A stretch of DNA of 42,240 nt from Ulvibacter sp047614245 (lineage in GTDB: Bacteria; Bacteroidota; Bacteroidia; Flavobacteriales; Flavobacteriaceae): the NCBI GenBank assembly GCA_047614245.1, contig JBLHIC010000014.1, positions 1 through 42,240 on the forward strand. The letters run 5' to 3'. Numbering within the stretch: position 1 is the stretch's first letter; each line of letters starts with the position of its first letter. Below are positions 1-6,279 of this stretch, one piece after another. The notes beneath the pieces are model-generated. The model was not told where the DNA came from and searched no databases. It saw only the letters and a list, made by a program, of their open reading frames with translations. A program made the position numbers and the translations under genes.

Positions 1-511
1 TGGCTTGCATATAAGCATATACCACAGTACTACCTACGAATTTGAAGCCGCGTTTCTTTAAATCTTTACTTAGAGCATTACTAAGAATGGTATTGGTAGG
101 GATATCGGATATTGATTTCAGATTATTCTGTATTGGCTTTCCATCCACGAAACCCCAAAAGTATTTACTAAAACTACCAAATTCGGCTTGTATTTTCTGA
201 AATGCTAGTGCATTGGTCACTGCAGAATGGACTTTAAGCTTATTTCTTATGATACCGGCATCGAGTAAAAGTGAATCTACCTTTTTTTGATTGTATTTGG
301 CAATTTTAGTATAATCAAATCTGTCAAATGCCTTTCTAAAGTTCTCACGTTTTTTCAAAATAGTAAACCAGCTTAAACCAGCTTGAAAGGTTTCCAGTAA
401 TAAAAATTCAAACAGAGTAGCTTCATCATAAACGGGGACTCCCCATTCTTCATCATGATAGGCCATATACAATGGATCTGTTCCACACCAAGAGCATCTT
501 TCTTTATTCAT
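1..511 (-). CDS. tag: DNA-3-methyladenine glycosylase I (partial, C-terminus outside window)
   Basis: Base-excision-repair glycosylase that removes 3-methyladenine from alkylated DNA. Reading the minus strand from the ATG at 511-509 gives an open frame of 170 codons running off the window edge. It begins MNKERCSWCGTDPLYMAYHD and continues EEWGVPVYDE, FEFLLLETFQAGLSW and ILKKRENFRKAFDRFDY, the N-terminal two thirds of the Tag family, including an N-terminal Cys and the His of YHDEEWG that contribute to the family's structural zinc site. The partner Cys/His near the C-terminus lie outside the window. It is divergent from the thioredoxin-like gene, with 110 bp between start codons. Identity is confident; completeness cannot be judged. 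Confidence 0.93.
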   Translation of the reverse strand, partial: MNKERCSWCGTDPLYMAYHDEEWGVPVYDEATLFEFLLLETFQAGLSWFTILKKRENFRKAFDRFDYTKIAKYNQKKVDSLLLDAGIIRNKLKVHSAVTNALAFQKIQAEFGSFSKYFWGFVDGKPIQNNLKSISDIPTNTILSNALSKDLKKRGFKFVGSTVVYAYMQA

Positions 512-566
512 AATTTTGGTTTAAGTATTCTCACGATTTGATACTTTATATCGATTTATGTAGCTC

Positions 567-585
567 TATTTAGGAAAACTAAATA
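567..585. promoter_or_regulatory. Inverted repeat between tag and thioredoxin-like gene
   Basis: TATTTAG (567-573), a 5-nt spacer, then CTAAATA (579-585): perfect 7-bp arms. It sits 37 bp upstream of the thioredoxin-like ATG and 56 bp upstream of the tag ATG, in the divergent promoter region. The TTTAG/CTAAA core also occurs, with other spacings, upstream of mrp (30271-30293) and of the ferredoxin reductase (31816-31828). An operator is an inference; in such AT-rich DNA a chance palindrome is possible. Confidence 0.35.
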
Positions 586-621
586 TAGTAAGTATTGGTA
601 ATTAATTTCGTCAAAACTTTA

Positions 622-1242
622 ATGAAAAATACAATAGAAATAGAAAACCCTGTCCAATTGGCGCTAAAAGCCATGGAGAAAGGGACGTCATATCAAGAAT
701 ATCGAGAACTAGTTTCAAGGCATGTTCAAAATGGAACAAGTACTGGGCCAAATCAGTCAGAGGCATTAACTCAATATACGCTACTTAACGATTCTCGTAT
801 GAGAAGACTAGACAAAACAACTAAGATTTCGGATAACATTTTGGGAAGACTCAATGATTTTAATGGAAATCAAACCTGGTTAGTGTTAACCGAAAGTTGG
901 TGTGGAGATGCAGCTCAGTCTATGCCAATTATGAATAAGCTTGCCGAGATTACCAATAAAATTGATCTTAAAATTTTGCAAAGAGATGAACATCTCGATT
1001 TAATGAATGCCTTTTTAACTAATGGAGCCCAGTCTATTCCTAAATTGATTGTAATCGATACTTCGACAAACGAACTAATCGGAGAGTGGGGCCCTAGACC
1101 ATCAACCGCTACAGAGATGGTAAACTCTTATAAAAGGGAACATGGAGGTCTGTCTCCGGAGTTTAAACAAGATTTACAGGTGTGGTATAACAAAGATAAG
1201 GGAGTTAATATTTTGGAGGACTTGACAAAGTTATTGAAGTAA
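622..1242 (+). CDS. Thioredoxin-like family protein
   Basis: 206-residue protein with a thioredoxin-like fold (Thioredoxin_9-type family). The segment WLVLTESWCGDAAQSMPIMN matches the strand, active-site loop and helix of that fold, and GAQSIPKLIVID contains the cis-proline position. The active-site motif is CGDA, with a single cysteine rather than CxxC, so a classical dithiol oxidoreductase reaction is unlikely; that is common for this family. No signal peptide, so probably cytoplasmic. I chose the ATG at 622 over the upstream TTG at 595 because the family homology begins after it. It converges with the TonB-like gene, one base separating the stops. The precise function is unknown. Confidence 0.8.
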   Translation: MKNTIEIENPVQLALKAMEKGTSYQEYRELVSRHVQNGTSTGPNQSEALTQYTLLNDSRMRRLDKTTKISDNILGRLNDFNGNQTWLVLTESWCGDAAQSMPIMNKLAEITNKIDLKILQRDEHLDLMNAFLTNGAQSIPKLIVIDTSTNELIGEWGPRPSTATEMVNSYKREHGGLSPEFKQDLQVWYNKDKGVNILEDLTKLLK

Positions 1243-1243
1243 C

Positions 1244-1951
1244 TTATCGTTGTCCTGGAAAATTATATGTAATACTACCCAGTTGGGTTGGTTTTCCGGC
1301 AAAGGTTGTGAAATTGGCCCTTTTCGCGTAAGCTAGAGCAGCATCTATAAGGCATTCATTCGAAGTATTAGAAGAAGACTTGTTATACTCAGCACTAAGA
1401 ACTTTTCCTGTTTCACTAACTACGATGTTAATTATTATTTTGCCTGAGGTAGCACAGGTGTAAACAGGATTTGGGAGGCGAAGTGCGCTGCGCTTTGTCA
1501 ATCGATAACTTATAGTGCTATTTCTTTTATTGGAATTGTTTAAAATAACAATTTTATTAGTTTCACTTTCGGTAGACTCCGGTTCTTGTGCGATAGAGGT
1601 AGTTTTGTCATTTTTTAATTCACTGTCCCGAACATTCATGCCATCTCGAACTAGAACGGACTCTTTATCAGAATTTGAGCTCTCCAGAGATTCGATATAA
1701 TCTTTTTCAAGTTCTGAGATGAATTTTTCAGCTTCGTTGAAAGCTCTGTTGGTTTCTATTTTTAGATCAGGTTGGGAAAGAGTAGCCAGTTCTTCTTCAA
1801 GAAGTAGCTCCTCTTCAGAGTATTCCATATCAAAGTTTTCTTCCTCAGCTATTACATATTTGGAAAGATTAATGCTTTTAAAAGCTAGGAATAATATTCC
1901 GAATAGCAAGCAAGTAATTAAAAAAGCCCGATACGAATAATCGAAGTTCAT
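1244..1951 (-). CDS. TonB-like (energy transducer) C-terminal domain protein
   Basis: 235 residues. A single N-terminal membrane segment (about residues 9-25, AFLITCLLFGILFLAFK) is followed by an acidic, Glu/Ser-rich linker (about 35-150) and a C-terminal domain (about 155-235) resembling TonB_C: a basic stretch and LRLPNPVYTC, then GKIIINIVVSETGKVLSAEY, then ECLIDAALAYAKRANF and a final strand ITYNFPGQ. This is the architecture of flavobacterial 'energy transducer TonB' proteins, which span the inner membrane and reach outer-membrane receptors. No classical Pro-Lys linker and no exbB/exbD or receptor gene is nearby, so coupling to a particular transporter is not shown. The ATG at 1951 directly precedes the membrane segment. 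Confidence 0.7.
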   Translation of the reverse strand: MNFDYSYRAFLITCLLFGILFLAFKSINLSKYVIAEEENFDMEYSEEELLLEEELATLSQPDLKIETNRAFNEAEKFISELEKDYIESLESSNSDKESVLVRDGMNVRDSELKNDKTTSIAQEPESTESETNKIVILNNSNKRNSTISYRLTKRSALRLPNPVYTCATSGKIIINIVVSETGKVLSAEYNKSSSNTSNECLIDAALAYAKRANFTTFAGKPTQLGSITYNFPGQR

Positions 1952-2134
1952 AAGCGCAAGTACTGAAATTATTCGCTAAATTATTCACAATTCACCTTAT
2001 TTAAGGTCTGATTAAGACCGATTTAACTGATTTTGACTACAATTAACTATTTGTTGGGTTTTGAAAAATACAATCAGGAAGTACTAATATTTGAATTAGA
2101 GAGCAGATATTTAGTATGCAGACAACTACCCATT
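1952..2134. other. Gene-free stretch upstream of the TonB-like gene
   Basis: AT-rich DNA between the start of the TonB-like gene and the T9SS remnant. It contains a short imperfect dyad around 2003-2024 (AAGGTCTGATTAAGACCG), with GGTCT and AGACC arms separated by five bases. I see no convincing ORF and no clear TAnnTTTG promoter element. Confidence 0.4.
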
Positions 2135-2274
2135 ATGAAAAGTAGTATTTCTTTCTTTATTATTATGTCTCTTAATTAATAGCCGGCTTATATTTTTTGA
2201 AAACCACTTCGGAAGGGGTTGTAATAACCAAAAAGTTTATAGGGAAGTTAGTCGTTCTTCAAAAGCTTCTTTTT
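2135..2274 (+). pseudogene. Decayed T9SS sorting-domain gene overlapping a duplicated truB tail
   Basis: Three remnants lie together. At 2135 an ATG opens a signal-peptide-like start (MKSSISFFIIMSLN) that stops at once. At about 2176-2246, in another plus-strand frame, the sequence reads LIAGLYFLKTTSEG then VVITKKFIGK, closely resembling the tail of the intact neighbouring T9SS protein (AGIYFLEVIGENG...AKRFIKK). On the minus strand 2242-2274 reads EAFEERLTSL followed by a stop, against EGFEERLTSL-stop at the real truB C-terminus. The broken gene thus ends over a truB tail exactly as the intact pair does at 3155-3168. Inference: tandem duplication of the T9SS gene with the truB 3' end, followed by deletion of the middle of the outer copy. 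Confidence 0.6.
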
Positions 2275-2388
2275 ATTAACCTATTTCTTCTTGTCAAATT
2301 CCCAATTTCTAAAAGTAAATGATTATCAGGTTTGCCCTGTTTGATTTTTAAAATATGGAGGTTTGAGTACATTTAAAACCCAATCATC

Positions 2389-3168
2389 ATGAAAAAGTAT
2401 ATCTTATTTATCTTATTTACAGGAATTGTATTTTCAGTAAAAGCGCAAATAGTAAATATTCCAGATGCAAATTTTAAAGATGCATTGGTGAATTCCAATT
2501 GTGTCGATTCCAATGGAGATGGAATACCAGATCGCGATGTAGACACAAATGACGATGGTGAAATACAGCTATCTGAAGCAGATGACGTTCTGTCCTTAGA
2601 GGTTTATGAAAGAAACATAAACTCTCTAGAGGGGATTTCATCTTTTGGTAATCTAGAGATGTTAAATTGTGGTTTAAACCTTCTAGCAAGTTTGGACCTA
2701 TCACAAAACCCTGCTCTAATTGAGTTAAGAGCTCAAAATAATGAAGATCTCACATATCTAAATTTAAAAAATGGAAACAATACTAGCATAGTTTCTTTTT
2801 CTGCGATAGATAATCCCTCTCTATTTTGTATTGAAGTCGATGATCCCGCATATTCAAACTCAAATTTGAATTGGAATAAAGATGTTACAGCTGTTTATAG
2901 TGAAGATTGTGAAAATTTAAATGCTAATGATTTTAATTCCTCAGATATCGAATTTTTCCCTAATCCGGCAACGGATGCATTATACATTGTTTCCAACGAC
3001 TTAATTATTAAAACTATTAAGGTGTATACCGTTTTAGGGAAGACAATAACATCTTATATAATGTCTGACGATAATCGGTTGGATATTTCGGGTTTGCCAG
3101 CAGGAATTTATTTTTTAGAAGTTATAGGTGAAAACGGAAGCTTAGCAAAACGATTTATAAAGAAGTAA
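2389..3168 (+). CDS. Secreted protein with T9SS type A sorting domain
   Basis: 259 residues. N-terminal signal peptide MKKYILFILFTGIVFSVKAQ with cleavage likely after AQ. The opening VNIPDANFKDALVNSNCVDSNGDG is typical of flavobacterial secreted leucine-rich-repeat proteins, and DSNGDGIPDRDVDTNDDGEI has Asp-rich, calcium-loop-like character. One or two short LRR-like units follow (SLEGISSFGNLEMLNCG, LASLDLSQNPALIELR). The last ~75 residues are a Por-secretion-type tail: FFPNPATDALYIV, IKTIKVYTVLGKTI, LDISGLPAGIYFLEVI, ending AKRFIKK. The protein should be exported by Sec, moved across the outer membrane by the type IX system and have its tail removed. Its ligand is unknown; a role in adhesion is only inference. 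Its 3' end overlaps truB by 14 bp, tail to tail. Confidence 0.85.
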   Translation: MKKYILFILFTGIVFSVKAQIVNIPDANFKDALVNSNCVDSNGDGIPDRDVDTNDDGEIQLSEADDVLSLEVYERNINSLEGISSFGNLEMLNCGLNLLASLDLSQNPALIELRAQNNEDLTYLNLKNGNNTSIVSFSAIDNPSLFCIEVDDPAYSNSNLNWNKDVTAVYSEDCENLNANDFNSSDIEFFPNPATDALYIVSNDLIIKTIKVYTVLGKTITSYIMSDDNRLDISGLPAGIYFLEVIGENGSLAKRFIKK

Positions 3169-3847
3169 GTCGCTCTTCAAAACCTTCAATAGAAACACTA
3201 TCTTTAACCGAATAATCGCCAATTTTTGTACGTCTTAATGCTGAAAGATGTGCCCCATTATTAAGAGACTTGCCAAAATCATGTGCAAGTGATCTTATGT
3301 AAGTTCCTTTACTGCAAACAATTCTAAAATCAATATTTGGGAGTTCTATATTGGTGATTTCAAAAGCTGAAATATAAACGGTTCGCTTCGGAATTTCAAC
3401 TTCTTCTCCTGCTCTTGCATATTCGTATAAACGTTTGCCATCTTTTTTTAAAGCTGAAAATATTGGCGGCTGTTGTTGAATTTCACCTATAAACGGAAGC
3501 GTGGCCTCATTAATCTCTTCCGAAGTAATAGAAGAATAATCAAATCTTTCATTAATCTCCGTTTCTAGATCATAACTTGCAGTGGTTGACCCCACAGTAA
3601 TGGTGCCAGTGTATTCTTTTTCCTGCGCCTGATACGTGTCAATCTTTTTTGTGAACTTTCCAACACATAATATAAGCAATCCAGAGGCTAGCGGATCTAG
3701 AGTTCCTGCATGTCCAACCTTGATTTTTTTTATCTTGAATTGTTGCTTAATAAGCCAGCGCACCTTGTTAACCACTTGAAAGGAGGTCCATTCTAAGGGT
3801 TTGTCTATTAAAATAAGTTGTCCTTCTTTGTAGTCTTCAACAGTCAT
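3155..3847 (-). CDS. truB: tRNA pseudouridine(55) synthase
   Basis: Converts uridine 55 to pseudouridine in the T-loop of tRNAs. 230 residues from the ATG at 3847. The catalytic motif is intact: KVGHAGTLDPLASGLLI, with the catalytic Asp near residue 51, plus the N-terminal GQLILIDKPLEWTSFQVV and the later CSKGTYIRSLAHDFG. Longer frames beginning inside uppP were rejected because homology starts at TVEDYKEG. It is the last gene of the minus-strand ftsX-lipoprotein-DUF3098-uppP-truB run, starting 2 bp after the uppP stop, so translation is probably coupled. Its last 14 bp overlap the convergent T9SS gene. A short copy of its 3' end occurs near 2242-2274. Confidence 0.95.
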   Translation of the reverse strand: MTVEDYKEGQLILIDKPLEWTSFQVVNKVRWLIKQQFKIKKIKVGHAGTLDPLASGLLILCVGKFTKKIDTYQAQEKEYTGTITVGSTTASYDLETEINERFDYSSITSEEINEATLPFIGEIQQQPPIFSALKKDGKRLYEYARAGEEVEIPKRTVYISAFEITNIELPNIDFRIVCSKGTYIRSLAHDFGKSLNNGAHLSALRRTKIGDYSVKDSVSIEGFEERLTSL

Positions 3848-3849
3848 TG

Positions 3850-4644
3850 TTAATTGTATAAACCAAAGGCGATAGCAACTATACCTACTACTAAGCAGTA
3901 AATTGCGAAATAAGAAAGTTTGCTTTTCCGTACAAGTGAAATCATCCAGGTACATGCTATCAAACCACAAATAAATGCCGAGATAAACCCAAGCCCAAGG
4001 GTCGTGAAATTGACAGATTCGGCGGCAAGATCACCACTTACAATATCTTTTCCAATTTTCCCAAAGATTAAAGGAACAACCATTAAAAAAGAAAATCGAG
4101 CTGCTTTGCTCTTATCGTTACCTAATAATACTGAGGTTGATATGGTAGCTCCACTTCTTGAAATCCCGGGGAGCATTGCAATCGCTTGTGAAATACCTAT
4201 GATGAATGCACTTTTATAAGTAACAGGTTTTCCAGTATATTTAGATCTATCTGCCAGCCATAGGAGAATCGCAGTTACAACTAACATAGCGCCTACAAAG
4301 GCAATGTTTCCTCCAAAAAAGGATTCGAGTTGTTCCTCAAAAAGAAGCCCGATAACAACGGCGGGTAACATAGAAACAACAATTTTAGTTATAAATTGAG
4401 TCTCTTCGTTCCATTTAAATTTTAAAAGTCCATTTATGATTTCCCAGACATCTTTTCTGAAAATAACCAATGTACTTAAGGCCGTTGCAAAGTGAAGCAC
4501 AACAGTAAATAATAAACCCTCTTCCGGAACAGAGGTGTCTCCTAGAATTGCTTTTCCTAATTCGAGGTGGCCGCTTGATGAAACAGGTAAAAATTCGGTG
4601 AATCCTTGAATAATTCCAAGGATAATAGCTTCCCATGCACCCAT
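3850..4644 (-). CDS. uppP: Undecaprenyl-diphosphatase
   Basis: Integral membrane phosphatase (BacA/UppP family) that recycles undecaprenyl diphosphate to the monophosphate lipid carrier for peptidoglycan and other surface polymers. 264 residues, usual family length. Both signature regions are present: QGFTEFLPVSSSGHL (about residues 13-27, with the key Glu and Ser residues) and LPGISRSGATISTSVLLG. Several hydrophobic helices follow the family pattern, including ISAFICGLIACTWMISLV and FAIYCLVVGIVAIAFGLY at the C-terminus. It lies 3 bp after the DUF3098 gene and 2 bp before truB, an arrangement typical of Bacteroidota, where ftsX and uppP share an envelope-growth operon. Confidence 0.96.
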   Translation of the reverse strand: MGAWEAIILGIIQGFTEFLPVSSSGHLELGKAILGDTSVPEEGLLFTVVLHFATALSTLVIFRKDVWEIINGLLKFKWNEETQFITKIVVSMLPAVVIGLLFEEQLESFFGGNIAFVGAMLVVTAILLWLADRSKYTGKPVTYKSAFIIGISQAIAMLPGISRSGATISTSVLLGNDKSKAARFSFLMVVPLIFGKIGKDIVSGDLAAESVNFTTLGLGFISAFICGLIACTWMISLVRKSKLSYFAIYCLVVGIVAIAFGLYN

Positions 4645-4647
4645 AGT

Positions 4648-4905
4648 TTATTTTTTCTTATATGGATTAAGAAGAATAGCGTAAACCTCTATTCCGAAGC
4701 CAATAAGAATCAGGGCAGGTGCCAATCGGATACGTCTCCAGCTGTAAATTTCCGGATTAAAAACATTGGGGTCATCACTGCCTCCCCCTGTCATAAGTAT
4801 AAAACCTAAAACGATTACTGCGATTCCGATGAGCATAAATTTATAATTTTTACGCTCGAAGACAAACTGCGATTTTACCGATTCCTTCCGTTTTTTCTCT
4901 CCCAT
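4648..4905 (-). CDS. DUF3098 family membrane protein
   Basis: 85 residues with a charged N-terminus (GEKKRKESVKSQFVFERKNYKF) and two predicted membrane helices, FMLIGIAVIVLGFILMTGG and LAPALILIGFGIEVYAILL, linked by GSDDPNVFNPEIYSWRRIR. The linker motif and size are characteristic of DUF3098, a Bacteroidota family found between ftsX and uppP. No biochemical function is known. The position suggests a role with cell division or lipid-carrier recycling, which is inference only. The gene lies 2 bp downstream of the small lipoprotein gene. Confidence 0.9.
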   Translation of the reverse strand: MGEKKRKESVKSQFVFERKNYKFMLIGIAVIVLGFILMTGGGSDDPNVFNPEIYSWRRIRLAPALILIGFGIEVYAILLNPYKKK

Positions 4906-4907
4906 AA

Positions 4908-5252
4908 TTAGTTAAATTCTGTATAAATAACCTCTTGCCCGAGTGATAATTGTGCAATATGATTGGACGACCTTCCTGTTATAATTTTAGCGATGTGCAA
5001 TGTAACCTTTTTATTTAAAACTTTGTTCTTCATTCTTTGAAGAGTAAGTCCTTGTTCAAGGCCTCTATTAATGTAAAAGAACTTTCCATCGAGATCTAAA
5101 AAAACGATGTCTTTTATGCCTCCTTCGTATATTTCTTGAACTGTAATTTCAATTTGCTCACAATTTTCCTGCTTGGGGTTTTGAATGATACAGCTTTGTA
5201 ACACAATAATGCAAATTATTATGAAACTACTTTTCTTAATAATAGAGATCAT
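4908..5252 (-). CDS. Small putative lipoprotein in the ftsX-uppP operon
   Basis: 114 residues that I do not recognise. The N-terminus KKSSFIIICIIVLQSC is a lipoprotein signal peptide with a lipobox-like LQSC, so the mature protein probably begins at Cys21 and is membrane anchored. The rest (IEITVQEIYEGGIKDIVFLDLDGKFFYINRG, then KVTLHIAKIITGRSSNHIAQLSLG) looks like a small beta-rich domain with no motif I can name. Its start overlaps the end of ftsX by 17 bp and it ends 2 bp before the DUF3098 gene, so it is almost certainly co-transcribed. It appears to be an addition to the usual ftsX-DUF3098-uppP-truB order. Confidence 0.7.
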   Translation of the reverse strand: MISIIKKSSFIIICIIVLQSCIIQNPKQENCEQIEITVQEIYEGGIKDIVFLDLDGKFFYINRGLEQGLTLQRMKNKVLNKKVTLHIAKIITGRSSNHIAQLSLGQEVIYTEFN

Positions 5253-6114
5253 CTGTTCGTAAATTTAGAAAGCGCTGTGTCGCAAAGAATGTGCTAATCC
5301 AGGTAATGAAAAGCCCCATTAAAAAGATGAAGCCGAATAAAACACTCAACAATAATTTATCTTGTAATAGTCGTAGCTCAGGGAAACTTCTATTCAAATA
5401 AAACAGCACAACGGCCATACCAATCATTGCCAATACAGCTCCAACAAACCCTAGTCTAATGCTTTTCCAAATAAATGGTTTTCTTATAAAGTGCTTGGTC
5501 GCTCCAACCATTTGCATCGTTTTAATTGTAAATCGTTTAGCGTAAACGGAAAGTCGAATAGAGCTATTTATCAAGAGCACTGCAATAAATGTAAAAAGCC
5601 CACTAATAATAAGGACCCAGAGACTTATTTTTTTAACATTGTCATTTAGTAGAGCAATAAGTGGTTTGTCGTATGCTACCTCTTCAACAAAATTTTTGGT
5701 CAGAATTTCGGCTGTAATCTCATCCAATTTCTCAGGAGATACGTAGTCGGCCAATAAATATACATCGATACTATTCTGTAATGGATTGTAACCTAAAAAT
5801 TCCATAAAATTTTCACCTATGGCAGCACTATGTTCTTCTGCCGCTTGCTCTTTGGAAATATAGGCTGCAGATTTGGTGTACTCTGCTAATGACAAACTTT
5901 GTTTTAGTTGGGTGATTTCAACTTCTTTCGCTGTATCCTTCAGATAGACCGTTAGTGCTATCTTTTCTTTGAAATGATCGGCAACGTTCTTCGTATTCAA
6001 TACTAATAATCCAAGAAGGCCTAATAAAAACAAAACAAGAGATATGCTCAGAACGACTGAGAAATAAGAAGAAATTAATCTTCTTTTTTGGTATTTATCG
6101 AATGATGAAGCCAT
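5236..6114 (-). CDS. ftsX: Cell division protein FtsX (permease-like)
   Basis: 292 residues. FtsX is the membrane partner of the ATPase FtsE and transmits its signal to periplasmic cell-wall hydrolases at the septum. One N-terminal membrane helix (about 18-38, VVLSISLVLFLLGLLGLLVL) is followed by the extracytoplasmic domain containing KEKIALTVYLKD and a region reading LGYNPLQNSIDVYL, then three C-terminal helices (about 165-188, 220-240 and 255-278), as in the family. ftsE is not adjacent, which is usual in this phylum. First gene of the operon running to truB; a promoter match lies 21 bp upstream of its start. Confidence 0.93.
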   Translation of the reverse strand: MASSFDKYQKRRLISSYFSVVLSISLVLFLLGLLGLLVLNTKNVADHFKEKIALTVYLKDTAKEVEITQLKQSLSLAEYTKSAAYISKEQAAEEHSAAIGENFMEFLGYNPLQNSIDVYLLADYVSPEKLDEITAEILTKNFVEEVAYDKPLIALLNDNVKKISLWVLIISGLFTFIAVLLINSSIRLSVYAKRFTIKTMQMVGATKHFIRKPFIWKSIRLGFVGAVLAMIGMAVVLFYLNRSFPELRLLQDKLLLSVLFGFIFLMGLFITWISTFFATQRFLNLRTDDLYY

Positions 6115-6134
6115 AAAAGGTTAAGAGTTAATAT

Positions 6135-6165
6135 CAAAAATAATACGTATTGCAAACTATTACAA
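6135..6165 (-). promoter_or_regulatory. Putative ftsX promoter (Bacteroidota type)
   Basis: On the minus strand, TATTTTTG (6142-6135) matches the -7 consensus TAnnTTTG of the phylum's primary sigma factor. A TTG (6165-6163) lies 20 bp upstream, within the usual spacing for the -33 element. The expected leader is short, about 15-20 nt before the ATG at 6114. Sequence match only. Confidence 0.55.
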
Positions 6166-6228
6166 TTTTGATGCTAATTACAAAAATACAAGGTTTTTTC
6201 TTTCTGTGACTTACTAACGTTTAAAGTT

Positions 6229-6257
6229 TTGTCTTTCGTACAATACTCGTAGATTTG
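6229..6257 (+). promoter_or_regulatory. Putative leuS promoter (Bacteroidota type)
   Basis: TTG at 6229-6231 (within TTTTG), an 18-bp spacer, then TAGATTTG at 6250-6257, a full match to TAnnTTTG. The leuS ATG follows 22 bp later, leaving a short leader. It is back to back with the ftsX promoter in the same 165-bp gap. Confidence 0.6.
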
Positions 6258-6279
6258 CCTTCCAAAAGCAGCGATAATA

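Noticed and set aside
2150..2230. TATATTTTTTG near 2190 as a promoter for the intact T9SS gene
   Set aside because: The spacing does not fit TAnnTTTG and the sequence is better explained as the coding remnant GLYFLK of the broken T9SS gene.
3848..3970. Extension of truB into the uppP gene
   Set aside because: The extra N-terminus is a shadow of uppP; TruB homology begins at the ATG at 3847.
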